This document shows, in pieces, positions 34,398 through 43,134 of a DNA stretch of 64,000 nt. Every line of letters starts with the position of its first letter. The first letter of the stretch is position 1. Location: the NCBI GenBank assembly GCA_964451415.1, contig CAYVHU010000001.1:62001-126000 (forward strand), in the 5' to 3' direction. The position numbers were made by a program, and so were the translations under genes. The stretch is from CAYVHU01 sp964451415 (GTDB lineage Bacteria > Pseudomonadota > Alphaproteobacteria > Rhodospirillales > Magnetovibrionaceae). The notes under the pieces are model-generated. The model had not been told where the DNA came from. It ran no database searches and saw nothing but the letters and a program-made list of their open reading frames with translations.

Positions 34398-35855
34398 ATG
34401 TCTTACGTGATCAAAGGCGAAACCTGCGATTGGGAAGTGGTCATCGGGCTGGAAGTCCACTGTCAGGTGACGTCCAAGGCCAAACTGTTTTCAGGGGCAG
34501 CCACTGACTTCGGGTCCGAACCCAACACCCAGGTGTCTTTGGTGGACGCGGCCATGCCCGGCATGCTGCCCGTCATCAATGCACAATGTGTCCGTCAGGC
34601 CATCAAGACAGGTCTGGGGCTGAAGGCCAAGATCAACACCAGGTCCGTGTTTGCGCGTAAAAATTACTTCTATGCCGATTTGCCCCAGGGCTACCAGATC
34701 AGTCAGGCCGACCAGCCCATCGTCGGCGCGGGAACAGTTGTTCTGGATATGAAGGACGGATCGACGCGTGAAATCGGTATCGAACGACTGCATTTGGAAC
34801 AAGATGCAGGCAAGTCGCTGCACGACCAGGACCCCAAGCGCACCTTTATCGACTTGAACCGTACCGGGGTGGCGTTGATGGAAATCGTTTCCGATCCCGA
34901 CATGCGCTCGCCGGAAGAAGTGGGCGCATATTTGCGCAAGCTACGTTCCATCGTGCGCTATCTTGGTACGTGCGACGGCAACATGGATCAAGGTTCCATG
35001 CGCTGCGACGTCAACGTTTCGGTGCGGCCCGTGGGCTCCGACGAACTGCGTACCCGTTCTGAAACAAAAAACGTGAACTCGGTGCGCTTCGCCATGCAGG
35101 CGGTCGAATTCGAAGCCGCACGTCATGTGGAAGTCTACGACAACGGCGGCGAAGTGGCGCAGGAAACGCGCCTGTTCGATTCGCAAAAGGGGATCACGCG
35201 TTCCATGCGTTCCAAGGAACATGCCCACGATTACCGCTATTTCCCGGACCCCGATCTACTGCCGCTGGTCTTCGATGAGGCGTTGATCGCAGAAATCAAG
35301 GCCACGCTCCCGGAATTGCCCGATGAACGCAAGGCACGTTACATCAACGATTTTGGCCTGTCCGTTTACGATGCCGGCGTGCTGGTGCAGGACAAGGATA
35401 CAGCGTCGTATTTCGAAGCCGTAGCGGCAGGACGCGACGCCAAGATGACCGCCAACTGGGTAATCAACAACCTGTTCAGCGTCTTGTCAGAACGCGGCGT
35501 GGACATCACCGAAAGCCCGGTTTCAGCCGCACATCTGGGCGAACTGCTCGACTTAATAGCAAACGATACAATTTCCAGCCGCATCGCCAAAGAGGTATTC
35601 GAGGCCATGCTGGAAAGCGGTGAAGCGCCGCAAAAAATCGTTGACGACAAGGGCCTGAAGCAGATTACCGACAGCGGCGCCATCGAGGCGGCCGTAGACG
35701 CGGCCATTGCTGCTGGCGCCAAGCAGGTCGAACAGTACAAGGGCGGCAATGAGAAAATTCTCGGCTGGTTCGTCGGTCAGGTGATGAAGGCCACCCAGGG
35801 CAAAGCCAACCCCGCACAGGTGAATAAACTTCTGAAGGAAAAACTATCCTCTTAA
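34398..35855 (+). CDS. gatB: Aspartyl/glutamyl-tRNA amidotransferase subunit B
   Basis: A 485-residue kinase and transamidase subunit that phosphorylates the misacylated glutamate or aspartate on tRNA and amidates it. The N-terminus VIGLEVHCQVTSKAKLFSG is typical, followed by RKNYFYADLPQGYQISQ, and a GMDQGSMRCD-like NMDQGSMRCDVNVS segment with metal-binding residues. The C-terminal YqeY-like tail (about 410-485) binds the tRNA. The presence of gatCAB means glutaminyl-tRNA or asparaginyl-tRNA, or both, are made indirectly here. Confidence 0.97.
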   Translation: MSYVIKGETCDWEVVIGLEVHCQVTSKAKLFSGAATDFGSEPNTQVSLVDAAMPGMLPVINAQCVRQAIKTGLGLKAKINTRSVFARKNYFYADLPQGYQISQADQPIVGAGTVVLDMKDGSTREIGIERLHLEQDAGKSLHDQDPKRTFIDLNRTGVALMEIVSDPDMRSPEEVGAYLRKLRSIVRYLGTCDGNMDQGSMRCDVNVSVRPVGSDELRTRSETKNVNSVRFAMQAVEFEAARHVEVYDNGGEVAQETRLFDSQKGITRSMRSKEHAHDYRYFPDPDLLPLVFDEALIAEIKATLPELPDERKARYINDFGLSVYDAGVLVQDKDTASYFEAVAAGRDAKMTANWVINNLFSVLSERGVDITESPVSAAHLGELLDLIANDTISSRIAKEVFEAMLESGEAPQKIVDDKGLKQITDSGAIEAAVDAAIAAGAKQVEQYKGGNEKILGWFVGQVMKATQGKANPAQVNKLLKEKLSS

Positions 35856-35887
35856 ACGGATGCACATTCTAGAAAAGGATTTTTCCC

Positions 35888-36514
35888 ATGATCGATTTGT
35901 ACACCTGGGGCACGCCCAACGGGCGCAAAGTTTCCATCATGCTGGAAGAGGTAGATCAGGCCTATACGGTCCACCCCATAGACATTTCCAAGGGCGAACA
36001 GTTCACACCGGAATTTCTGGCCATCAATCCCAACAATAAAATTCCCGCCATCATCGATTCCGACGAACCTGATGGTGCGCCTTTGAAGGTGTTCGAGTCC
36101 GGCGCGATCTTGATCTATCTGGCGGAAAAGGCGCAACGCGGTGATCTTTTGCCATTATCGGGAGCAAGCCGTTACGCCGTTTTGGAATGGCTGATGTTCC
36201 AAATGGGCGCCGTCGGGCCGATGTTCGGCCAGGTACACCATTTCTGGCAGGCCGCCAAAGAGGATGTGCCCTATGCCAAGGAACGCTACAAAGTTGAAAT
36301 GTTGCGTCTTTACGGCGTTTTGGACAAGCGCCTGAGTGAGAACACCCATCTTGCGGGCGAGGCCTTCACCATCGCAGATATCGCCACCTATCCGTGGGTG
36401 GCACGCTTTAGCTGGCACCCTTGCGACATCGAAGATTTCAGCCACGTCAAACGCTGGTACGACGCCGTATCCCTGCGGCCCTCGGTGCAACGTGGCATGG
36501 CGGTTCTGGCCTGA
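35888..36514 (+). CDS. Glutathione S-transferase family protein
   Basis: A 208-residue two-domain enzyme with a thioredoxin-fold N-terminus. The start YTWGTPNGRKVSIMLEEVD resembles the Nu-class (YfcG/YghU) proteins of E. coli, which have disulphide-bond reductase activity toward glutathione. The cis-proline and glutathione contacts lie in NPNNKIPAIID followed by VFESGAILIYLAEK. The C-terminal helical domain has TIADIATYPWVAR. The gene has no clear pathway neighbour: gatB is 32 bases upstream and tRNA-Ser about 100 bases downstream. Cytoplasmic; detoxification or redox role inferred. Confidence 0.9.
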   Translation: MIDLYTWGTPNGRKVSIMLEEVDQAYTVHPIDISKGEQFTPEFLAINPNNKIPAIIDSDEPDGAPLKVFESGAILIYLAEKAQRGDLLPLSGASRYAVLEWLMFQMGAVGPMFGQVHHFWQAAKEDVPYAKERYKVEMLRLYGVLDKRLSENTHLAGEAFTIADIATYPWVARFSWHPCDIEDFSHVKRWYDAVSLRPSVQRGMAVLA

Positions 36515-36610
36515 TGCCAAAGACAGCCCATGGTTCGATAAATGTTTCTTGATCGCTCAAGCAAGCCCGTTTATGAAGGGGGCGTTCGAAGCAGCCGCGC
36601 GAACGTTTGT

Positions 36611-36703
36611 GGACAGGTGGGTGAGTGGCTGAAACCAGTGGATTGCTAATCCGCCGTGCGGGGTAAACCCGTACCGAGGGTTCGAATCCCTCCCTGTCCG
36701 CCA
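36611..36703 (+). tRNA. tRNA-Ser (anticodon GCT)
   Basis: The acceptor stem pairs GGACAGG (36611-36617) with CCTGTCC (36693-36699); discriminator G and encoded CCA follow at 36700-36703. The anticodon arm GTGGA-TTGCTAA-TCCGC gives anticodon GCT at 36645-36647, reading AGC/AGT serine codons. A long variable arm lies between that and the T arm (GAGGGTTCGAATCCCTC-type). All features fit a class II serine tRNA. Confidence 0.95.
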
Positions 36704-36709
36704 ATCCTA

Positions 36710-36739
36710 AAAGCCGGGTCCTGCAAAGGGCCCGGCTTT
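36710..36739 (+). terminator. Hairpin after tRNA-Ser
   Basis: A 12-bp stem (AAAGCCGGGTCC with GGGCCCGGCTTT, one G-T pair) and a six-base loop TGCAAA. The stem ends in TTT followed by CCC, so the T-run is short. It separates the tRNA from the converging transporter gene and could serve both directions. Confidence 0.6.
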
Positions 36740-36754
36740 CCCGCCGCATGGCCC

Positions 36755-38107
36755 CTACAGCAGAAAATACCGAACGTATAAATAAACATTGGCGATTGCG
36801 ACCGACAGGACCATCAATGGCAGGCCGATTTTCATGAAGGTGATGAAATGGATGGGATGGCCTGCCCGTTCGCCGAGCCCCGCGACCATCACGTTGGCCG
36901 CCGCCCCCACCAGAGACCCGTTTCCGCCCAGACACGCGCCCAGAGCCAGCGCCCACCACACCGGTTCCAGCGCCTGAGCGCTCCCTAAGTGCGACCCCAT
37001 GCTTTTGACCACCGGAATCATAGTGGCGACGAAGGGGATGTTATCGATCACCGCAGAGACAAAAGCCGAAATCCACAATGTGGCGAACGCACTGAGCATC
37101 GCATCGTTGCCGGTCAACACCATCAATTTGTTACCCAATATCGTCAACAACCCGGCGCGTTCGACCCCGCCGACAATGATGAACAAGCCCGCAAAAAACA
37201 GTAATGCGCTCCACTCGACCTCTGCCAGAGCCCGATGAACCTGTTCCGTCTGCGCCTTTTCTCCCAACCCGATGCCTGTGAGCAACAACAAGGCCGCCGC
37301 GCCGAGCATGGCAACGGTGCCGGGAGGAACATGAAACCTTTCCCCCAGAATGAAACCCACGATCACAAACGCCAAAACGCTCAGGGATTTTATGAGCAAG
37401 GACACATCGCGAATGCTCTCCGATTCGCGAAAGCGCATGATGCGCGCCCGGGTTTCATCCGATGCCACCAGGGTCTTGCCCCACAGAACCTTGAAAATCA
37501 GCATCATGACGACCAAAACCACAACCGCGGCCGGCGCCAGATTAGATAAAAACGCCATAAAACCAAGACCCGTGGAAGACCCAATCAGGATATTGGGCGG
37601 ATCGCCGATCAGCGTTGCGGCACCGCCGACATTCGCCGCCAGAATTTGCGAAAATAGATACGGATATGCGGGCACTTTCAGTTTTTCCACGATCAAAAGC
37701 GCGATCGGAATCACCAAAAGCACGGTGGTCAAGTTGTCCAGAAAGGCCGAAAAAACGGCTGTCACGGCCGTCAGGACAAGCAAGACCCCCATGGGGTCCG
37801 CCTTGACTTTCTTCACCGACCAGATGGCCACGAATTCGAAAACCCCGGATTTGCGGGTGATCGCAACAATGATCATCATGCCTGTCAAAAGGGAAATCGT
37901 ATTGAAGTCGATCGCGGCAAAAGCCTGTTCTTGCGTGAGGACACCCGTGACAACGGCAAGTCCACTGCCCAACAAGGCCGCCACGGTGCGATTGATGCGT
38001 GCGCTCAGCAACGCCCCATAGGCCGCCAGCAAAATCACCGTGCTCACCCACAACGGATCCAGACCGAACACAACCGTGTGAACGCCAGCTCCCCCATTTT
38101 CCATCAT
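36755..38107 (-). CDS. ArsB/CitT-type anion or Na+ symporter (IT superfamily)
   Basis: A 450-residue integral membrane protein with about eleven hydrophobic segments. The repeated family motifs are visible: DFNTISLLTGMMIIV, FLDNLTTVLLVIPI, ANVGGAATLIGDPPN in the first half, and IDNIPFVATMIPV with CLGGNGSLVGAAANVMVAG in the second. GDPPN and the matching GGNGSL are typical of the ArsB/P-permease/Na-dependent anion group. Candidate substrates include arsenite, di- or tricarboxylates, or sodium. It starts inside the stop of the CBS-domain gene (four-base overlap), so the two are translationally coupled. Confidence 0.85.
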   Translation of the reverse strand: MMENGGAGVHTVVFGLDPLWVSTVILLAAYGALLSARINRTVAALLGSGLAVVTGVLTQEQAFAAIDFNTISLLTGMMIIVAITRKSGVFEFVAIWSVKKVKADPMGVLLVLTAVTAVFSAFLDNLTTVLLVIPIALLIVEKLKVPAYPYLFSQILAANVGGAATLIGDPPNILIGSSTGLGFMAFLSNLAPAAVVVLVVMMLIFKVLWGKTLVASDETRARIMRFRESESIRDVSLLIKSLSVLAFVIVGFILGERFHVPPGTVAMLGAAALLLLTGIGLGEKAQTEQVHRALAEVEWSALLFFAGLFIIVGGVERAGLLTILGNKLMVLTGNDAMLSAFATLWISAFVSAVIDNIPFVATMIPVVKSMGSHLGSAQALEPVWWALALGACLGGNGSLVGAAANVMVAGLGERAGHPIHFITFMKIGLPLMVLSVAIANVYLYVRYFLL

Positions 38108-38592
38108 GGGCGTGCGTCCGCATCCTGGGCATGGCGCAAAACCCGCAACACGGAAAAAAAGGAAATCAGGCCCAAAAGATTTTTCTTTTTATCCACCACC
38201 GGCACAATGCTTTGCTTGGCTTTGATCAACATCAATGCGTCCACCAAGGGCGTATCCGCCGTGAGCGCCTGGACGTCAAAATCAAGAAGATCGCCAAGAT
38301 TTCGGGCACACAACTCTTCTAAACGTTCTTGCATTTCTTCGGCACTTTCATCGAGAAAGCTTGCCCCCGCCATCGCCGCACGACGCACGCCTGAACCCAG
38401 GGTACTCAATGTATGCGGCAAAATATGACGCATCAGATGATCGCTGCTGAGCATCCCCGCAAAGGTCCCGTCCCGTGCCATGACGGGAACAAGCTCCTGA
38501 TGGTTTTCAACCATGTAGCCCAGGGCTTCGCCTACCTTCTGGTCCCTATAAAACCTGACCTTGATCGGTTCCACCGCGCTTGCGCAATCCAT
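38104..38592 (-). CDS. CBS-domain protein coupled to the ArsB-like transporter
   Basis: A 162-residue protein made of two CBS motifs, around residues 10-55 (VGEALGYMVENHQELVPVMA) and 105-155 (ALTADTPLVDALMLIKAKQS). CBS pairs usually bind adenine nucleotides and regulate a partner. No membrane segment or catalytic domain is seen, so it is a stand-alone CBS protein. The start at 38592 follows a purine-rich GGGGGGCGGGC sequence; the frame is open to 38628. Its stop overlaps the transporter start by four bases, which suggests it senses energy state and gates or stabilises that transporter. Confidence 0.75.
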   Translation of the reverse strand: MDCASAVEPIKVRFYRDQKVGEALGYMVENHQELVPVMARDGTFAGMLSSDHLMRHILPHTLSTLGSGVRRAAMAGASFLDESAEEMQERLEELCARNLGDLLDFDVQALTADTPLVDALMLIKAKQSIVPVVDKKKNLLGLISFFSVLRVLRHAQDADARP

Positions 38593-38700
38593 GCCCGCCC
38601 CCCTTTGTGTTCGCGATTTATATGGCATTCCTGCGTTTCAACTTACACGAAAGTATCCCCAATTCCCCAGCCAGGCGCGAGTCCTAAAGTGCACATAAAT

Positions 38701-38729
38701 TTGACCAAAGTGTCATTGATCCGTAATGC
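38701..38729 (+). promoter_or_regulatory. Candidate sigma70-type promoter for the ugp operon
   Basis: TTGACC at 38701-38706 and TAATGC at 38724-38729, separated by 17 bases. It is 137 bases before the ugpB start and just upstream of the three operator-like palindromes, so repressor binding there could block initiation or elongation. By eye only. Confidence 0.4.
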
Positions 38730-38773
38730 GCGCGTGTTCATGTGCGCCCCGCGTCCGGCCGGGTCCTCTGGCT

Positions 38774-38824
38774 GCGGACGAAACGTTTTCGCGGACGAAA
38801 CGTTTTCGCGGACAGAACGTTTTC
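38774..38824 (+). repeat. Three tandem 17-bp operator-like repeats upstream of ugpB
   Basis: Units GCGGACGAAACGTTTTC at 38774-38790 and 38791-38807 are identical; the third at 38808-38824 differs at two adjacent positions (AG for GA). Each contains AACGTT, and the first two the 8-bp palindrome AAACGTTT with a central CG, the usual layout of LacI-family operators. Sited between a candidate promoter and the ABC transporter gene, they are likely repressor sites. No LacI-type gene is in the window. Confidence 0.6.
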
Positions 38825-38865
38825 AACGTCTTCCTTCATATCCTTGCTAACGAAAGGCATTTTCT

Positions 38866-40188
38866 ATGAATGCGTCCTTTAAACACAAAATTGCGATCGG
38901 CCTGACAAGCGCCCTGATCGGCGCTTGGGCAACGAGCGCGCACGCCGCCACGCAAATCCAGTGGTGGCACGCCATGGGCGGTGAATTGGGCAAACGGGTC
39001 AACGAACTTGCAGCGGGCTTCAACGCCAGCCAGAGCGAATACGTCGTCAAACCCGTATACAAAGGCAACTATACAGACACCATGACGGCTGGCGTCGCGG
39101 CCTTCCGCGCCGGCAACCCGCCGGACATCCTACAGGTTTTCGAAGTCGGAACCGCATCCATGATGGCTGCCAAAGGGGCCATATATCCGGTTTATAAATT
39201 GATGCAGGACGAAAAAATCCCGTTCAACGAGAACCGTTACATCTCGGCCGTAACCGGATATTACACCACGACCGATGGCAAAATGCTGTCCATGCCTTTC
39301 AACAGTTCAACGCCGGTTTTATTTTGGAACAAGGCGGTTTTCACCAAGGCCGGATTGACCCGCGCCCCGCGCACGTGGAAGGAAATGGGTGAATATTCCC
39401 AAAAGATCGTGTCCTCCGGTGCCGCCTCGTGCGGCTTCACCGTGGGCTGGCAGTCCTGGGTCATGCTGGAAAACTTCGGCGCCTGGAACAACCTGCCCTT
39501 CGCCACCCAATCGAACGGTTTCGGCGGTCTCGACACCAAACTGGTTTTCAACGGACCGACGCAGATCAAGGCCATTCAACAGCTTGCCGATTGGCAGAAA
39601 GACAAGATCTTTCGTTACGGCGGTCGTCGCAGCAATGCCAACCCCCTGTTTGCCCAGGGCAAATGCGCCATGCTGCTCAACTCTTCGGCATCCTATGGCA
39701 GCTTGAAGGCCAGCACCAAGTTCGACTTCGGCACCAGCCAGTTGCCCTATTGGGCCGCCGCCAAGGGCGCACCGCAGAACTCGATCATCGGTGGCGCTTC
39801 GTTGTGGGTGCTCAAGGGCAAACCCAAAAAGGATTACAAGGGCGTCGCGGAATTCCTGAACTACCTGTCGGACCCGTTCGTACAGACGTTCTGGCATGAA
39901 AACACCGGCTACGTGCCGATCACCAAGGCGGCCTATCAGCTGACCAAGGATACCGGCTACTACAAAACCTTCAAAGGCCGCGACGTTCCCATCGAACAAA
40001 TGAACGGCAAGAAACCAACCGCCAATTCCAAAGGATTGCGTTTGGGCAATTTCGTGCAAATCCGCGACATCATCAACGAAGAACTCGAAGCTGTCTGGGC
40101 GCACAAGAAAACGGCCAAACAGGCCCTGAACGAAGCAGTCCGGCGCGGCAATGTCCTGCTGCGTAAATTCGAAAAAGCCAATCGCTAA
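38866..40188 (+). CDS. ugpB: ABC transporter substrate-binding protein, UgpB type
   Basis: A 440-residue periplasmic binding protein, family 1 extracellular solute binding. The signal peptide ends SAHA at about residue 27. Segments such as QWWHAMGGELGKRVNELAA, EYVVKPVYKGNYTDTM, GNPPDILQVFEVGTASMMAA and FNSSTPVLFWNKAVF closely resemble E. coli UgpB, which binds sn-glycerol-3-phosphate and glycerophosphodiesters. I infer a glycerophospho-compound ligand. It heads ugpB-ugpA-ugpE-ugpC and is preceded by a promoter and three operator-like sites. RBS AAAGG lies about ten bases before the ATG. Confidence 0.92.
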   Translation: MNASFKHKIAIGLTSALIGAWATSAHAATQIQWWHAMGGELGKRVNELAAGFNASQSEYVVKPVYKGNYTDTMTAGVAAFRAGNPPDILQVFEVGTASMMAAKGAIYPVYKLMQDEKIPFNENRYISAVTGYYTTTDGKMLSMPFNSSTPVLFWNKAVFTKAGLTRAPRTWKEMGEYSQKIVSSGAASCGFTVGWQSWVMLENFGAWNNLPFATQSNGFGGLDTKLVFNGPTQIKAIQQLADWQKDKIFRYGGRRSNANPLFAQGKCAMLLNSSASYGSLKASTKFDFGTSQLPYWAAAKGAPQNSIIGGASLWVLKGKPKKDYKGVAEFLNYLSDPFVQTFWHENTGYVPITKAAYQLTKDTGYYKTFKGRDVPIEQMNGKKPTANSKGLRLGNFVQIRDIINEELEAVWAHKKTAKQALNEAVRRGNVLLRKFEKANR

Positions 40189-40271
40189 GAGTCCACGGCA
40201 TGCGGGACCGCCGATGTGCGGCCCCGTTTTTCGACTTATTCGGTGCACGCTATGGATAGACGGTAAATGCC

Positions 40272-41153
40272 ATGGAAAAAAAGACGACCTTCTCCAACCG
40301 CTGGCTGCCCTACGGCCTGCTTGCGCCGCAAATCACGATCACATTCATCTTTTTCATCTGGCCCGCAGGGCAGGCGCTTTTTCAATCTTTTTACGTGGAA
40401 GATTCCTTCGGACTGAGTTCGCAATTTGTCTGGTTTGACAATTTCAAAGAAATTCTAAGCGATCCTTTATATTTTGATTCCTTGGGCACCACCGCGATTT
40501 TCTCTCTGGCGACGGCGTTCCTGGCACTTTCAATCTCTTTGATATTGGCGGTGATGGCCAACCGGGTCGTCAAGGGCGCTAGCTTTTACAAAGCTTTGTT
40601 ACTGTGGCCTTACGCCGTCGCACCGGCCGTCGCAGGGGTGTTATGGATGTTCATGTTCAACCCGGCCAACGGCATTATCGCCGAAGCTTTGAACGCGCTC
40701 GGCTACGATTGGAATTATCTACTCAATGGAAACCAGGCTATGGTTTTGGTTGTCATCGCCGCCGCCTGGAAACAAATCGCCTACAATTTTTTGTTTTTTC
40801 TGGCCGGCCTGCAAATGATCCCCAAGGCCTTGATCGAAGCCGCTGCCATCGACGGCGCCGGACCTGTGCGCCGATTCTGGACGATCGTGTTTCCGCTGTT
40901 ATCACCCACCGCCTTCTTCTTGATGGTGGTCAATGTCGTATACGCCTTTTTCGACACATTCGGCATCATCCATATCATCACCCAGGGCGGCCCTGCCAGG
41001 GCGACCGATACGCTGGTTTACAAGGTTTATTATGACGGCTTTATCGGTCTCGATCTGGGCGGCTCGTCTGCCCAGTCGGTAATCTTGATGGTCATCGTCA
41101 TTGCTCTCACCACCGTTCAATTCCGTTTTCTGGAAAGAAAGGTTCAATACTGA
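40272..41153 (+). CDS. ugpA: ABC transporter permease, UgpA type
   Basis: A 293-residue inner-membrane permease with six hydrophobic segments. Its EAA loop, the contact with the ATPase, reads EAAAIDGAGPVRRFWTIVFP, followed by PLLSPTAFFLMVVNVVYAFF. The N-terminal TM has the TFIFFIWPAGQALFQSFY typical of sugar and glycerophosphate permeases. It starts 84 bases after ugpB and its stop shares one base with the ugpE start (TGATG). Confidence 0.93.
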   Translation: MEKKTTFSNRWLPYGLLAPQITITFIFFIWPAGQALFQSFYVEDSFGLSSQFVWFDNFKEILSDPLYFDSLGTTAIFSLATAFLALSISLILAVMANRVVKGASFYKALLLWPYAVAPAVAGVLWMFMFNPANGIIAEALNALGYDWNYLLNGNQAMVLVVIAAAWKQIAYNFLFFLAGLQMIPKALIEAAAIDGAGPVRRFWTIVFPLLSPTAFFLMVVNVVYAFFDTFGIIHIITQGGPARATDTLVYKVYYDGFIGLDLGGSSAQSVILMVIVIALTTVQFRFLERKVQY

Positions 41154-41998
41154 TGGTCGAAAACCGCCCTTTCCTGACGTTCCTCAGCCATATCATTTTG
41201 ATTGTGGGTGTGGTGATCATCATCTTCCCGCTCTACGTCGCGCTGGTCACGTCAAGCCATTACAGCGCCGATGTCATCAACACCGTGCAACCGTGGTTCG
41301 GCGATCAGTTGCTGGCCAACTTCAAAAGCGTCTTACAAACAGGCCCCTCGTCCATGGGCGATACCCCGGTGCTGAAAATGTTGCTGAACAGCACCATCAT
41401 GGCCCTGGGGATCATGATCGGAAAAATCACCATTTCGATTCTGTCCGCCTTCGCCATCGTCTATTTCCGGTTTCGCTTTCGCATGGTGTTCTTCTGGATC
41501 ATTTTCATGACCTTGATGCTGCCGGTGGAGGTCCGCATTCTCCCCACCTACAAGGTGGTGTCTGATTTGGGGTTGCTGGACAGTTTTGGCGGCCTGACCC
41601 TGCCCCTGATCGCCTCGGCCACGGCAACCTTCTTGTTTCGCCAGTTTTTTCTCACCATACCCGATGAACTGGTCGAAGCCGCACGGGTGGATGGCGCGGG
41701 ACCGATGCGTTTTTTCTTCACCATTTTGCTGCCTCTGTCGCGCACCAACATCGCCGCACTGGCCGTCATTTTGTTCATTTACGGCTGGAATCAGTATTTG
41801 TGGCCCCTGTTGATCACAACGCAGGATTCCATGACCACCATCGTCATGGGCATGCAAAAAATGATCAACGTGGACGATGCCGTTCCCCAGTGGAATCTCA
41901 CCATGGCAACGGCTCTGCTGGCCATGGCTCCCCCCATCGCCGTGGTTCTCATCATGCAACGCCAGTTCGTCAAAGGCCTGGTCGGAAGCGATAAATAA
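41153..41998 (+). CDS. ugpE: ABC transporter permease, UgpE type
   Basis: A 281-residue permease pairing with UgpA in the membrane. Its EAA loop reads VEAARVDGAGPMRFFFTILLP and the last hydrophobic segments are typical (LFIYGWNQYLWPLLIT). It begins within the ugpA stop, a strong sign of coupled translation. The ATPase gene starts 13 bases after its stop. Confidence 0.93.
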   Translation: MVENRPFLTFLSHIILIVGVVIIIFPLYVALVTSSHYSADVINTVQPWFGDQLLANFKSVLQTGPSSMGDTPVLKMLLNSTIMALGIMIGKITISILSAFAIVYFRFRFRMVFFWIIFMTLMLPVEVRILPTYKVVSDLGLLDSFGGLTLPLIASATATFLFRQFFLTIPDELVEAARVDGAGPMRFFFTILLPLSRTNIAALAVILFIYGWNQYLWPLLITTQDSMTTIVMGMQKMINVDDAVPQWNLTMATALLAMAPPIAVVLIMQRQFVKGLVGSDK

Positions 41999-42011
41999 AC
42001 AGGAAATCACC

Positions 42012-43112
42012 GTGGCAAGCGTAACCCTTAAGAACCTTCAAAAAACATACCCCAACGGCTTCAAGGCCATCCATAACGTCAACATGGACGTTGAAGACGG
42101 TGAATTCATCGTGATCGTCGGGCCGTCGGGGTGCGGCAAGTCAACGTTACTGCGCATGATCGCGGGGCTGGAGAACATCAGCGCCGGGCAGGTGCATATT
42201 GGCGAGCGACTCGTCAACACTCTGGAACCGGCCCAGCGCGACATCGCAATGGTGTTCCAGAACTACGCCTTGTATCCGCATATGAGCGTTTACGCCAACA
42301 TGGCCTACGGCCTGAAAATCCGCGGCCTGAGCAAACGCGAGATCGACGAAAAGGTCCGCAAGGCCGCCGCGATCTTGGAATTGAGCGACGAACATCTGCG
42401 CCGCAAGCCCAAGCTGCTCAGCGGCGGACAGCGTCAACGCGTGGCCATGGGGCGCGCTATCGTGCGTGAGCCTGCGGTTTTTTTGTTCGATGAGCCGCTT
42501 TCAAATCTGGACGCCAAGCTGCGCGTGCAGATGCGCTTGGAAATCAAACATCTGCAAGAAACCCTGGGCGTGACCAGCCTCTACGTCACCCACGATCAGA
42601 CCGAAGCGATGACCCTGGGACATCGTTTGATGGTCATGAACGCGGGCGTCGTCGAACAGATCGGCACCCCCATCGAATTATATACAAAGCCGCAAACCCC
42701 CTTTGTTGCCGGTTTTATCGGCTCGCCCGCCATGAACCTGATGGATGTCACGCTGAACGCGCAACGCAGCCAGATACGTCTGTGCGACGGGCAGACCCTT
42801 TCCACCACGGGGCTCTCTTTTACGCCCGAGGCAAAAAACACGCCCCACGACACGGTGCGACTGGGCATCCGCCCCGAACACATCCGCCTGGGCGAGGCTG
42901 CCACCTGTCCATTGCGTCTTCAGGTTCACACCCATGAACTTCTGGGGGCGGACACATTGGTGCATGGTCGTTTGGGAGCGGAAAATACCACAGTAACCAT
43001 CCGCGTTCCGGGGATTTTCCAGGTCCACGCAGGCACCGTCGTGGGTTTCGACGTTGAGTCGGAAAACCTCCACCTGTTCGACGGCAAAACCGGAAGCAGA
43101 CTGGTGATGTAA
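42012..43112 (+). CDS. ugpC: ABC transporter ATP-binding protein, UgpC type
   Basis: A 366-residue ATPase energising the import system. The GTG at 42012 (AGGAAA just upstream) gives the standard N-terminus ASVTLKNLQKTYPNGFKAIH; a longer frame from 41877 is open but would run into ugpE. Walker A GPSGCGKST is at 37-45, the signature is LSGGQRQRVAMGRA, and Walker B is FLFDEPLSNLDAKLR. The C-terminal MOP-like domain (about 240-366) is present. No ugpQ phosphodiesterase follows. The stop is near the converging tRNA-Arg. Confidence 0.93.
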   Translation: MASVTLKNLQKTYPNGFKAIHNVNMDVEDGEFIVIVGPSGCGKSTLLRMIAGLENISAGQVHIGERLVNTLEPAQRDIAMVFQNYALYPHMSVYANMAYGLKIRGLSKREIDEKVRKAAAILELSDEHLRRKPKLLSGGQRQRVAMGRAIVREPAVFLFDEPLSNLDAKLRVQMRLEIKHLQETLGVTSLYVTHDQTEAMTLGHRLMVMNAGVVEQIGTPIELYTKPQTPFVAGFIGSPAMNLMDVTLNAQRSQIRLCDGQTLSTTGLSFTPEAKNTPHDTVRLGIRPEHIRLGEAATCPLRLQVHTHELLGADTLVHGRLGAENTTVTIRVPGIFQVHAGTVVGFDVESENLHLFDGKTGSRLVM

Positions 43113-43118
43113 GCAAAA

Positions 43119-43134
43119 CATTTTCAGGAAAATG
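43119..43134 (-). terminator. Hairpin terminator at the 3' end of tRNA-Arg
   Basis: Read leftwards, CATTTT-CCTG-AAAATG is followed by TTTTGC, a short intrinsic terminator for the minus-strand tRNA. It begins at the tRNA CCA end. It may also stop transcription from ugpC, but the T-run is on the other strand. Confidence 0.45.

Noticed and set aside
36755..38107. Arsenic resistance operon
   Set aside because: No arsR, arsC or arsA nearby; the protein is in a wide family and its partner is a CBS protein.
38774..38824. CRISPR array
   Set aside because: 17-bp units directly abut with no spacers; better explained as operators.
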